Positions 22,513 to 30,203 of a stretch of DNA of 50,308 nt are shown here, one piece after another. Source of the stretch: Streptomyces griseoaurantiacus (GTDB lineage: Bacteria; Actinomycetota; Actinomycetes; Streptomycetales; Streptomycetaceae); contig BNBP01000051.1 in NCBI GenBank assembly GCA_014656015.1, forward strand, positions 1-50,308, given 5' to 3'. Positions within the stretch are counted from its first letter, which is position 1. The number at the start of each line of letters is the position of its first letter. The notes beneath the pieces are model-generated. The model was not told the origin of the DNA. It did not search any database and saw only the letters and a program-made list of their open reading frames with translations. The position numbers and the translations under genes were made by a program.

Positions 22513-23154
22513 TCAGATCCAGCCCCGCCGCTCGGCCTCCTCGGCCGCCTCGTGGCGGTTGCGGGCGCCGGTCTTGCCGATGGCCCGCGAAAGGTAGTTG
22601 CGCACGGTGCCCGGAGACAGCGAGACGGTGGCCGCGATGTCGGCCACCGTCGTGCACTCCCGGGACACCCGCAGGATGTCGCCCTCTCTCAGGGTCAGCG
22701 GACATCGCTCGGAGAGCAGCGCCTGCACGGACAGCTCCGGATCGAGGACGCGCTCCCCGCCCACCACCCGCAGCATGACCTCGCGCAGTTCCGCGACGGA
22801 CACGCTCTTCGTGACGAACCCGCTGGTCCCCGCGGCCACCGCCCGGCGCAGCTGCGCCACGTCCCCCGCCGTGGTCAGGATGACGCTGTGGACGCGCGGG
22901 CACCGCCGGCGCAGTTCCGCGACCGTCCCGAGGGCGTCCTCGCTCCGCTCCAGGTCCACCAGCACCACGTCCGGATCGAGCCGGACGGTCTGACTCACCG
23001 CGTCCTTCCTGGTGTTGGCGGCGCCCAGCAGGCGGAGGCCGGCGGTGTGCTGAAGCAGGTGGACGAAGGCCCGGCGGTCGAGATCGTCGCTTTCGGCCAC
23101 CAGGACGGTGATCTCTTGCTGGACGGTTCTGAGCACCTCGCCGCTCTCCACCAC
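22513..23154 (-). CDS. NarL/LuxR-family response regulator
   Basis: A 213-aa two-domain regulator. Its receiver has an acidic pair in VAESDD, the phospho-acceptor Asp in VVLVDL, Thr in VILTT and Lys in FVTKS, so all canonical positions are kept. The C-terminal LuxR-type HTH reads CPLTLREGDILRVSRE...VADIAATVSLSPGTVRNYLSRAIGKTGARNRHEA, as in DesR-like regulators. No sensor kinase gene is next to it. The GTG at 23154 is chosen because the receiver begins directly after it; the open frame extends further but overlaps a GNAT gene remnant on the same strand. It converges on the RiPP operon and may control it, which is an inference. Confidence 0.85.
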   Translation of the reverse strand: MVESGEVLRTVQQEITVLVAESDDLDRRAFVHLLQHTAGLRLLGAANTRKDAVSQTVRLDPDVVLVDLERSEDALGTVAELRRRCPRVHSVILTTAGDVAQLRRAVAAGTSGFVTKSVSVAELREVMLRVVGGERVLDPELSVQALLSERCPLTLREGDILRVSRECTTVADIAATVSLSPGTVRNYLSRAIGKTGARNRHEAAEEAERRGWI

Positions 23155-23290
23155 GCGCCTCCCCCGTTCCCTCCTTCCCAGATTGCCACGATCCCGGACA
23201 TGCCCATGGGATTCCAGCCACACGGAACACGCCACTCCCGCCCCACCCAACCCAAGTTCGCCCCCGCCATCCCCTCCGGCCGGAACGTCC

Positions 23291-23434
23291 GGCGCGCACC
23301 TCCGGTGAGGCGAACAGTTCGATGCACAACTCACGGTCCCCGGGCACGGCTTCACGGAGGAGAAGCCGTGCGGTCCGTATCGGAGGAGGCGACCATGCCT
23401 TCTCGTACAACCCTTTGGTCTGACCGTTGGTCAA
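23291..23434 (-). pseudogene. N-terminal fragment of a GNAT acetyltransferase gene
   Basis: One frame starts at an ATG and reads WSPPPIRTARLLLREAVPGD then RELCIELFASPEVRA. This is the typical N-terminus of RimJ/RimL-type GNAT acetyltransferases. After about 48 residues similarity ends abruptly and the acetyl-CoA-binding part is absent. The break at about 23290 may mark the border of the inserted RiPP region, since the response regulator begins shortly after. Confidence 0.5.
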
Positions 23435-23467
23435 CTCTGTCGTACACGTGTTCTACGAGAGGGATTC

Positions 23468-24925
23468 ATGTCATACCGCGTCCTCCAGCGTTCCCGACGT
23501 TCCTCCGTTCTCGGTGCCGCCGCTGTCGTGGCCGCTCTTGCCGGTGGTCTGCTCATCGCCGTGCCCGGTGCCGCGAGTGCCGCGCCCTCCGGGTTCGGCG
23601 ACGACTTCGACGGTGACGGCTATCACGACCTGGCGACCGCCGCCCCCGGTGCCGTCGCGAGCGGGGAGGGGAAGGCGGGGGCCGTGGTCGTCCACTACGG
23701 CTCCTCGAGCGGCATCAAGGCCTCGAACCGCACGATCACCACGCAGAGCTCCTCCGGTGTGCCCGGCACCCCGGAGGCGAACGACCGCTTCGGCACCGAG
23801 CTCGCCCACGGCGACCTCAACAACGACGGCTACGGCGACCTCGTCGTCGGCACCCCGCTGGAGGACGTCGACGGCGACACCGACGGCGGCACGGTGACCA
23901 TCCTGTGGGGCGGCTCCTCCGGACTGTCCGGCGGCACGACGATCAGCGATCCGAACGTCTCGGGCCACGACCGGTTCGGCCAGTCGCTCGCCGTGGGCGA
24001 CTTCACCGGGGACGGCAGGACCGACCTCGCCGTCGGCTCCACCGGCAAGGACGTGTGGATCTTCAAGGGCGGCTTCACCAAGTCCGGCGGCGCGGCCGGC
24101 ACGCTGCGCCTCGACACGGAGATCGAGTCCGGCGCGTACCCCGACGGCGCCGTACAGCTCGCCGCCGGTGACTTCGACGGCGACCGGACCGACGACCTCG
24201 TCGTGGCCTCCGCCGGGGGCAACTACGTCTACCTGGGCGCCTCCTCCGGGCCCACGCCGCAGACCGAGGTGGGCAACGGCTTCGCGGGCGCGCTCACCGT
24301 GGCCGACTTCGATCTCGACGGCCACGACGACCTGGTCGTCGGCAACGACTTCGTCGGCGTGCTGGACGGCACCGCGAAGGGGGGATACGTCACCGTCTTC
24401 CCCGGCGGCCCGGCGGGCGTCGACACCACACGCGGCGCCGTCTTCAGCCAGGCCACCGAGGGCGTACCGGGCGCCGACGAGTCCAACGACTCCTTCGGCG
24501 GCGCGCTCGCCGCGGGCGACGTGAACGGCGACGACTTCCCGGACCTGGCGGTGGGCGCCAACTTCGAGACCATCGGCGAGGCGGAGCAGGCCGGCAACGT
24601 ATGGGTGCTGCGCGGCGGGCCCTCCGGACTGACGGCGAACGGTGCCGTCTCCCTCAACCAGGGCACCCCGGACGTCCCCGGCGCCAACGAGTCCTCGGAC
24701 CTGTTCGGCAGTACCGTCCACCTCGCCGACCACAACGGCGACGACCGCGCCGACCTGTCGGTGGGCGCGCCCGGCGAGAACAGCGACGACGGTTCGGTGT
24801 GGGCCCTGCGCGGCTCCGCCTCCGGCATCGCGGCCTCCGGTTCGGTGAGCTTCACCGGGCCCACCGTCGGCATCGGCGACTCCGGCAAGGACCCCGTCTA
24901 CGGGAAGACCATGTCGGGCTCCTGA
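23468..24925 (+). CDS. Secreted FG-GAP repeat (integrin-alpha-like) protein
   Basis: A 485-aa protein with a signal peptide: RSRR, a hydrophobic core at about residues 14-33, and cleavage near AASA-AP (38/39). The mature part is built of FG-GAP units, each with a calcium-binding D-x-D-x-D-G-x-x-D-L loop, for example DFDGDGYHDLA, DLNNDGYGDLVVG, DFTGDGRTDLAVG, DFDGDRTDDLVV, DFDLDGHDDLVVG, DVNGDDFPDLAVG, DHNGDDRADLSVG. That gives seven or so repeats, enough for a full beta-propeller. Family members are extracellular, and the role (adhesion, or carrying an enzyme) is unclear. The ATG follows GAGAGGG. It is divergent from the GNAT remnant/regulator side. Confidence 0.85.
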   Translation: MSYRVLQRSRRSSVLGAAAVVAALAGGLLIAVPGAASAAPSGFGDDFDGDGYHDLATAAPGAVASGEGKAGAVVVHYGSSSGIKASNRTITTQSSSGVPGTPEANDRFGTELAHGDLNNDGYGDLVVGTPLEDVDGDTDGGTVTILWGGSSGLSGGTTISDPNVSGHDRFGQSLAVGDFTGDGRTDLAVGSTGKDVWIFKGGFTKSGGAAGTLRLDTEIESGAYPDGAVQLAAGDFDGDRTDDLVVASAGGNYVYLGASSGPTPQTEVGNGFAGALTVADFDLDGHDDLVVGNDFVGVLDGTAKGGYVTVFPGGPAGVDTTRGAVFSQATEGVPGADESNDSFGGALAAGDVNGDDFPDLAVGANFETIGEAEQAGNVWVLRGGPSGLTANGAVSLNQGTPDVPGANESSDLFGSTVHLADHNGDDRADLSVGAPGENSDDGSVWALRGSASGIAASGSVSFTGPTVGIGDSGKDPVYGKTMSGS

Positions 24926-25220
24926 GGACACCGGCGGACGGAATTATCTGCAGGCGCGGGATGAGAATTACGCGAAACGCGTGCGCAGGTTTTTTCGTGA
25001 GGAAATCGGAGTGGAATCGCTCGATCCGCGCGGAGCGCCCCGACGTGCTACTGTCGTTCTCAGTTGCAGTTGTGGTTCCCGAATGTCCGAGTCCTTCCCG
25101 GCCGGCTCACGCCGCCGGAGGTGCTCGTGTATCACCGGTCATTTCCGGACGGGCTGATCATCACGGCGACACGGAGTCCGCGCAGTGCGGATTTCGACGC
25201 ACCCCCCGAAGGAGATTGAC

Positions 25221-25424
25221 ATGGCTACCGGCACCGTGAAGTGGTTCAACTCGGAAAAGGGCTTCGGCTTCATCGAGCAGGACGGCGGCGGCCCCGACGT
25301 GTTCGCCCACTACTCGAACATCGCCGCTCAGGGCTTCCGTGAGCTGCTCGAGGGCCAGAAGGTCAGCTTCGACATCGCGCAGGGCCAGAAGGGCCCGACG
25401 GCGGAGAACATCGTTCCCGCCTAA
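25221..25424 (+). CDS. Cold-shock domain protein (CspA family)
   Basis: A 67-aa single cold-shock domain. The RNA-binding motifs KWFNSEKGFGFI (RNP1) and DVFAHYS (RNP2) are intact, and the C-terminus VSFDIAQGQKGPTAENIVPA is typical. It binds single-stranded RNA or DNA and melts secondary structure. The ATG at 25221 has a GAAGGAGA ribosome site. About 295 bp without a gene lie upstream, long enough for the structured 5' leader usual for such genes, though I cannot define it. A strong terminator follows, then a DEAD-box helicase gene that probably works in the same RNA-remodelling response. Confidence 0.92.
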   Translation: MATGTVKWFNSEKGFGFIEQDGGGPDVFAHYSNIAAQGFRELLEGQKVSFDIAQGQKGPTAENIVPA

Positions 25425-25445
25425 AGTCCGGCGCGTCACACACGT

Positions 25446-25494
25446 AGCTGGGGCCCGCATCCCTTGGGGTGCGGGCCCCAGCTGCATTTTTTTT
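25446..25494 (+). terminator. Intrinsic terminator of the cold-shock gene
   Basis: AGCTGGGGCCCGCA (25446-25459) and its perfect complement (25470-25483) form a 14-bp stem with a 10-base loop, followed by a run of eight T at 25487-25494. A textbook Rho-independent terminator with a U tract is uncommon in Streptomyces and fits a very highly expressed gene. Confidence 0.92.
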
Positions 25495-25643
25495 CGCGAG
25501 ATCCGCGAGGTCCGCGGCGGGGTCCGCCGGCCCGCGTTCGCATTTTCGTTCCACCGGTCCCGTATCGCGATTCGCCGCGTCGTCGTCACTGCGGGAATTC
25601 CTTGATACGTGCCTGATACATGCCGCATCGAGGAAGGTTCCGC

Positions 25644-27155
25644 ATGAACCGTACGCGCCAGACCGACCATTTCACCCGCACTCGCAGCGGCGGCTCCGCC
25701 GGGAAGACCGGCGGCCGCTTCGGCGGCTCGTTCTCCGGCCGCTCCGGCTCCCCCGCCCGTTCCGGCGGCCCGGCCCGCTCCGGCGGTCGCGGCCGTCGCC
25801 CGGCGGCCTCCGGGGGCGAATTCGCCCTCCCCGAGACGCTCACCCCGGCGCTGCCCGCCGTGGAGGAGTTCGCCGCCCTCGACATGCCGGATGCGCTGCT
25901 GGCCGAGCTCGGCCGGAACGGTCTGACCGTGCCGTTCCCGATCCAGGGCGCGACGCTGCCGAACTCCCTCGCGGGCCGCGACGTCCTCGGCCGGGGGCGC
26001 ACCGGCTCCGGCAAGACCCTCGCCTTCGGGCTGGCGCTGCTGGCCCGTACGGCCGGACGGCGCGCCGAGCCCCGGCAGCCCCTCGGCCTGGTGCTCGTGC
26101 CGACGCGCGAGCTGGCCCAGCAGGTCACCGAGGCGCTCACCCCGTACGCCCGTGCCGTGCGGCTGCGCCTGGCCACGGTGGTGGGCGGGGTCTCGATCGG
26201 CGGGCAGATGCGCGCGCTGCGCGGCGGTGCCGAGATCGTCGTCGCGACTCCGGGGCGCCTGAAGGATCTCATCGACCGCGGCGGCTGCGTCCTGGACCAG
26301 GTGTCCGTCACCGTCCTCGACGAGGCCGACCAGATGGCCGACATGGGCTTCATGCCTCAGGTCACCGCCCTGCTCGACCAGGTCGACGCGCAGGGGCAGC
26401 GGATGCTGTTCTCCGCCACCCTCGACCGCAATGTCGACGCCCTGGTGCGCCGGTACCTGCACGACCCGGTCGTGCACTCCGTGGACCCCTCGGCGGGCGC
26501 GGTCACGACGATGGAGCACCACGTGCTGCACGTCCACGGGGCCGACAAGCACGAGGCCACCACCCGCATCGCCGCCCGCGAGGGCCGGGTGATCATGTTC
26601 CTGGACACCAAGCACGCCGTCGACCGCCTCACCGCGCACCTCCTCGGCAGCGGGGTACGGGCCGCGGCCCTGCACGGGGGCAAGTCGCAGCCGCAGCGCA
26701 CCCGCACCCTGGCGCAGTTCAGGACCGGGCACGTCGGCGTCCTGGTGGCGACCAACGTCGCGGCGCGCGGCATCCACGTCGACAGCCTCGACCTCGTCGT
26801 CAACGTCGATCCGCCGTCCGACCACAAGGACTACCTCCACCGCGGCGGCAGGACCGCCCGGGCCGGGGAGTCCGGCAGCGTCGTGACGCTGGTCACGCCG
26901 GACCAGCGCCGTGCCATGACCCGGCTCATGGCGGCGGCCGGCATCGTCCCGACGACCACGGAGGTGCGCTCCGGCGGGGAGGCACTGCACCGCATCACCG
27001 GTGCCCAGGCCCCGTCCGGCGTCCCCGTCGTCATCACCGCGCCGGTCGCCGAGCGTCCCCCGCGCGGCGGCGCCCCGCGTGGCCGGCGCCGCCCCGTCCC
27101 GGCCGCCCGGCGCGCCCGTGAGCAGCGGCCCGCCACCGGGGCCGCGGCCTCCTAG
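25644..27155 (+). CDS. DEAD-box RNA helicase
   Basis: A 503-aa helicase. An Arg/Gly/Ser-rich N-terminal tail of about 60 residues precedes the Q motif region (LTVPFPIQGATLPN). Then come motif I GRTGSGKT, Ia PTRELAQQV, Ib TPGRL, II DEAD, III SAT, and in the second RecA domain ATNVAARGIHVDSLDLVVN and HRGGRTARAG. The C-terminal tail is basic (GGAPRGRRRPVPAARR), suited to RNA binding. It unwinds RNA duplexes. The ATG at 25644 is preferred because AGGAAGG lies five bases upstream; another in-frame ATG is at 25620. Adjacent to the cold-shock gene and probably cold-induced. Confidence 0.92.
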   Translation: MNRTRQTDHFTRTRSGGSAGKTGGRFGGSFSGRSGSPARSGGPARSGGRGRRPAASGGEFALPETLTPALPAVEEFAALDMPDALLAELGRNGLTVPFPIQGATLPNSLAGRDVLGRGRTGSGKTLAFGLALLARTAGRRAEPRQPLGLVLVPTRELAQQVTEALTPYARAVRLRLATVVGGVSIGGQMRALRGGAEIVVATPGRLKDLIDRGGCVLDQVSVTVLDEADQMADMGFMPQVTALLDQVDAQGQRMLFSATLDRNVDALVRRYLHDPVVHSVDPSAGAVTTMEHHVLHVHGADKHEATTRIAAREGRVIMFLDTKHAVDRLTAHLLGSGVRAAALHGGKSQPQRTRTLAQFRTGHVGVLVATNVAARGIHVDSLDLVVNVDPPSDHKDYLHRGGRTARAGESGSVVTLVTPDQRRAMTRLMAAAGIVPTTTEVRSGGEALHRITGAQAPSGVPVVITAPVAERPPRGGAPRGRRRPVPAARRAREQRPATGAAAS

Positions 27156-27229
27156 AGCCTCTCGGGCAGGCCCCGGGGCCTGCCACCGCAACTGTTCCGC
27201 ACACAGGACCACCGCCACAGGAGGCCGCT

Positions 27230-27565
27230 TTGACGTCGACCGGGACGCACACCCGCCGGGCGGGCACCGATGCCGCCGCGAGGACGGCCGGGCCCCAGGT
27301 GTGGGACGACATGACGGTCGAGGTGGCGCTGTCCCTGATGGCCGCGGCTCGCACGCGTCACCTCGTGATCTGCGACGCGGACGGCAGGCGCACCGGCCGG
27401 GTCACCCTGGCCCGGCTCACCGCCGTGCGGAACGGTTCCGGTTACACGGACCAGGTCCGGCTGCGCGACCTCGTCGCGGGTCGCGTCGCCCTCACCGCGC
27501 CGCCGGCCGAGGCCGGGCCCGCGCCATGGCATCGCCCGCTCGGCATCCTGTCCCGCTCCCGCTGA
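27230..27565 (+). CDS. Small CBS-domain-like protein
   Basis: A 111-aa protein starting with TTG after AGGAGG. VWDDMTVEVALSLMAAARTRHLVICDADGRRTGRVTLARLTAV matches one CBS motif (alternating strand and helix, with a D-x-D-G-R turn), and YTDQVRLRDLV continues it. CBS pairs bind adenosyl ligands, but only about one and a half repeats are present. It lies 74 bp after the helicase gene on the same strand and may be the third gene of the cold-shock group. Its function is unknown. Confidence 0.7.
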   Translation: MTSTGTHTRRAGTDAAARTAGPQVWDDMTVEVALSLMAAARTRHLVICDADGRRTGRVTLARLTAVRNGSGYTDQVRLRDLVAGRVALTAPPAEAGPAPWHRPLGILSRSR

Positions 27566-27658
27566 CCGTCCCGCCGCCGTCCTCCCGCCCGTCTTGCCCA
27601 CCGGCCGTCCGAACCCGGCGGGCGGGTACCGGCGGGCGACGGCGCCGGCGCGCACGAA

Positions 27659-27688
27659 CGGCCGGTCCGCGCAACGGCGGACCGGCCG
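27659..27688. terminator. Perfect 12-bp hairpin between convergent genes
   Basis: CGGCCGGTCCGC (27659-27670) and GCGGACCGGCCG (27677-27688) pair perfectly around a six-base loop. It sits between the CBS-like gene and the leftward gene ending at 27762 and probably terminates both. Confidence 0.75.
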
Positions 27689-27761
27689 AGGGGTCGGTGG
27701 GACAGGGGTGCGGTGGTGCGGTGTGTTCGGGGGAGTCGGGCGGGCCGGCGGCCGGCGCGGC

Positions 27762-28121
27762 TCAGTGGTCGGAGTAGCTGAAGTCGCCCACGGTCCAGGC
27801 GCTGACGTCCTCGATCGCGACGCGGTACATCCCGCCCGTCTCCGGGATTCCCATCGTGCCCTGGAGGATCCGGGCCATGTGGAAGTGCAGGTGGGTGGGT
27901 GGTCCGTCCCGCTTCGTATCGGTGTCGAAGACGGCGGCGAACTCGTTCAGCTGGGCGGATCCCGTCAGCACCTCGGCCACCCGCTGCCGCCACACGGCTT
28001 CGGGAGCCAGGCGCCCCGTGAGAACGGCACCGCCGGTGACCACGGTCAGGGACATCCGGCTGCTCTGCCCCGTTTCCACGAGGGCGGCGATGCCAGTGAT
28101 CAGCTCGTCAGGCTTCGGCAT
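27762..28121 (-). CDS. Conserved hypothetical protein
   Basis: A 119-aa soluble protein (MPKPDELITGIAALVETGQSS...). A beta-rich start (MSLTVVTGGAVLTGRLAP) and a His-rich element (PPTHLHFHMARIL) are followed by MYRVAIEDVSAWTVGDFSYSD. The pattern is clearly protein-like with strong codon bias, but I do not recognise a named family. The phrase TVVTGGAVLTGRL reminds me of small gas-vesicle-associated proteins, too weakly for a call. It lies 79 bp downstream of the MerR-like regulator gene on the same strand and may form an operon with it. Confidence 0.65.
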   Translation of the reverse strand: MPKPDELITGIAALVETGQSSRMSLTVVTGGAVLTGRLAPEAVWRQRVAEVLTGSAQLNEFAAVFDTDTKRDGPPTHLHFHMARILQGTMGIPETGGMYRVAIEDVSAWTVGDFSYSDH

Positions 28122-28200
28122 GAGACCGCATTCTATGTACTGGCCCGAGCGAGCGGGTCGGGAGAGGGTCCTCCCGGTCGGAAACGCCGGAAAAGCACGG

Positions 28201-28539
28201 TCAGGCGTCCGCCTTGCGGTCGGCGCCGGTGCCGCCCCTGCGCAGTTCCTCGTTGATGCGCCGGGCCTCTTCGAGCTGGTCCTCCAGGATGATGATGCGG
28301 CAGGCCGCCTCGATCGAGGTGCCCTGGTCGACCATCTCCCGGGCGCGGGCCGCGATGCGCAACTGGTAGCGGGAGTAGCGGCGGTGGCCGCCCTCGGAGC
28401 GCAGCGGCGTGATCAGCCGGGCTTCGCCGAGTGCGCGCAGGAAGGCGGGCGTGCTGCCGAGCATCTCGGCCGCCCGGCCCATCGTGTAGGCGGGATAGTC
28501 GTCGTCGTCGATTCTGTCGAGCGGATTGTCTGCGGTCAT
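28201..28539 (-). CDS. MerR-family transcriptional regulator (short, helix-turn-helix plus coiled tail)
   Basis: A 112-aa regulator. YTMGRAAEMLGSTPAFLRALGEARLITPLRSEGGHRRYSRYQLRIAARAREMV is a MerR-type winged helix with the diagnostic GGHRRYS, then a short helix IEAACRIIILEDQLEEARRINEELRR suitable for dimerisation. It is of the HspR-like short class without a C-terminal metal domain. The ATG at 28539 follows AGAGGTGC. A 32-bp perfect palindrome begins 29 bp upstream and is a likely autoregulatory site. It may also control the hypothetical gene downstream. Confidence 0.85.
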   Translation of the reverse strand: MTADNPLDRIDDDDYPAYTMGRAAEMLGSTPAFLRALGEARLITPLRSEGGHRRYSRYQLRIAARAREMVDQGTSIEAACRIIILEDQLEEARRINEELRRGGTGADRKADA

Positions 28540-28567
28540 CTGCACCTCTGATCGGATAACGCGTCGA

Positions 28568-28599
28568 GGGGCCTTGGTGCCGTACGGCACCAAGGCCCC
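28568..28599. promoter_or_regulatory. 32-bp perfect palindrome upstream of the MerR-like gene
   Basis: GGGGCCTTGGTGC, CGTACG and GCACCAAGGCCCC join as one uninterrupted palindrome. It lies 29 bp before the ATG of the regulator, so it could be its operator or form a very stable hairpin in the mRNA leader. It does not match the HspR HAIR sequence that I remember. Confidence 0.6.
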
Positions 28600-29232
28600 G
28601 AGGGATTTGTAACACCATCGACCGGCCTACTGCGAAACCGGCCTTCTGTTTCCGCACGCGCCCCCGAGAGGGGACCCGGCGTGCGGGGATCGCGGATGCG
28701 TGACCGTGTGACCACCTTCCGTTCCGGGGCCTGCGGTACCCGGGCCGACCTTTCCCGCCCGGGCGATCCTGATGGCGTTCGCCTCCTTTTCTCCTTCTTC
28801 CGATGTCTTTCCTGCCACTGCGGACCTGCGTACTACTGGCGGCCCTGGAGCGACCGCCGGGCCCGGCAGCCAGTGGCGGGACCACGATCGACCTTCGGCC
28901 CCGCGACTCCACTGCCGTGCCACATCTCCGTCCGCGTGCGGGCAGTTCGTGTCTGCCGCGCCTTGTGGACTTCCTGGCTACGAGCGAAACAATAACCCTG
29001 GCGATCTCGGATGTCTACATCGGCCATGACAGATTTTCGTCCACCCGGGTGAGAGGTTCCCGTCGCCCCGGGCGGTGTGGTCCGCCGGGCCGTACGCGGG
29101 ATGACCGTGGCGTGGGCCGGAGGCTCGTGGCGTGGGCGGGGATGCCGTGGGGCAGGCCGTCGGCCGCTGTCAGCGGGGCCGCGTACGCTGAACGCCGCAA
29201 TGTGGGGGTGTCGGACGGGGAAGGGCCACAAC
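28600..29232. other. 630-bp region without a recognised gene
   Basis: Base composition drops below that of neighbouring genes in parts (for example 28960-29040). Short frames on both strands show no domain and weak codon bias. The promoter for the zinc-ribbon gene at 29233 should lie at its right end; TACGCT at 29184-29189 is a possible -10. I see no tRNA or repeat. Confidence 0.4.
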
Positions 29233-29538
29233 ATGATCATTTTCGGGACCAGGGGTTATCTGTACCAGCTCGCGATACTGACGCTGGTGTGCGGACGGTG
29301 CGGCAACCCCTCCGCGCACACGCTGCGCAAGCGCGTCACGAAGTTCACCCTGTTCTTCATTCCGCTCTTCCCCGTCTCGGTGAAGTACGCGACGCAGTGC
29401 ACCTTCTGCGGCGCCGAGACGAAGATCATCAAGGAGCAGGCCGACCCGCTCCTCGCGCAGGCCGCCGCCGGCCAGGCACCCGCCCAGCAGCCCTACGGTC
29501 AGCCGCAGCCGCCCCAGCAGCAGCCGTACCAGCCCTGA
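29233..29538 (+). CDS. Zinc-ribbon protein with Pro/Gln-rich tail
   Basis: A 101-aa protein. Hydrophobic start MIIFGTRGYLYQLAILTLV, then C-GR-C near residues 20-23 and C-TF-C near 57-60 form a zinc ribbon around a hydrophobic strand (FTLFFIPLFPVSVKY). The last 25 residues are QPYGQPQPPQQQPYQP-like low complexity. Such proteins (zinc_ribbon_15 type) are widespread in actinobacteria and have no settled function. The ATG at 29233 is at the domain start with AAGGGCC upstream. Confidence 0.75.
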   Translation: MIIFGTRGYLYQLAILTLVCGRCGNPSAHTLRKRVTKFTLFFIPLFPVSVKYATQCTFCGAETKIIKEQADPLLAQAAAGQAPAQQPYGQPQPPQQQPYQP

Positions 29539-29632
29539 GCCCGGCCGGCGGAGCAGTCCCCGGGGTACGTGGGCGCGGTACGGGCGGGCGGAACCGCGGG
29601 GCCGCGCACCGGGTGGGAGTTAGCATCCGGTC

Positions 29633-30160
29633 ATGACGACCGTAGAGAGTTCCGGATCCGCAGCGTCCCCCCAGTCCTCCGTCCTCGACGTCGAGATCGG
29701 CGCCCTCCAGGGCGGCTCCGCCGATCTGGCGCAGTACGCCGGCCGGGCCGTCCTCGTCGTGAACGTCGCCTCCAAGTGCGGGCTGACCCCGCAGTACGAG
29801 GGGCTGGAGCGACTGCACGAGCGCTACGCCGAGAAGGGCTTCACGGTGCTGGGCGTGCCCTGCAACCAGTTCATGGGGCAGGAGCCGGGCAGCGCGGAGG
29901 AGATCGCCGAGTTCTGCTCCGCGACGTACGGGGTGACCTTCCCGATGACGGAGAAGGTCGAGGTGAACGGCGAGGGCCGGCACCCCCTGTACACCCGGCT
30001 GACCGGGACCGCGGACGCCGAGGGGCACAGCGGCGACGTGCGCTGGAACTTCGAGAAGTTCCTCGTGGGCAGGGACGGGACCGTCCTGGCCCGGTTCTCC
30101 CCGCAGACCGAGCCGGAGTCCCCGGAGGTCGTGGCCGCGGTGGAGGGGGCGCTGGGCTAG
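29633..30160 (+). CDS. Glutathione peroxidase-family thiol peroxidase
   Basis: A 175-aa thioredoxin-fold enzyme. Catalytic C49 is in NVASKCGLTPQY; GVPCNQFMGQEPG and WNFEKFLVGRDG supply the Gln, Trp and Asn of the catalytic tetrad (W138, N139). The second Cys in the CNQF loop (C77) suggests a thioredoxin-dependent two-Cys mechanism, expected since actinomycetes lack glutathione. It would reduce hydroperoxides in the cytoplasm. The ATG is at the family start after a short Ser-rich extension. It converges with the membrane-protein gene 43 bp away. Confidence 0.92.
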   Translation: MTTVESSGSAASPQSSVLDVEIGALQGGSADLAQYAGRAVLVVNVASKCGLTPQYEGLERLHERYAEKGFTVLGVPCNQFMGQEPGSAEEIAEFCSATYGVTFPMTEKVEVNGEGRHPLYTRLTGTADAEGHSGDVRWNFEKFLVGRDGTVLARFSPQTEPESPEVVAAVEGALG

Positions 30161-30203
30161 GACCCCGGCCGCCGCCCTCCTCGCGGCTCCGCCAGGCGTT
30201 CCC

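Noticed and set aside
28681..29240. Overlapping small ORFs on both strands
   Set aside because: No homology features, no ribosome sites in good positions and irregular codon bias.
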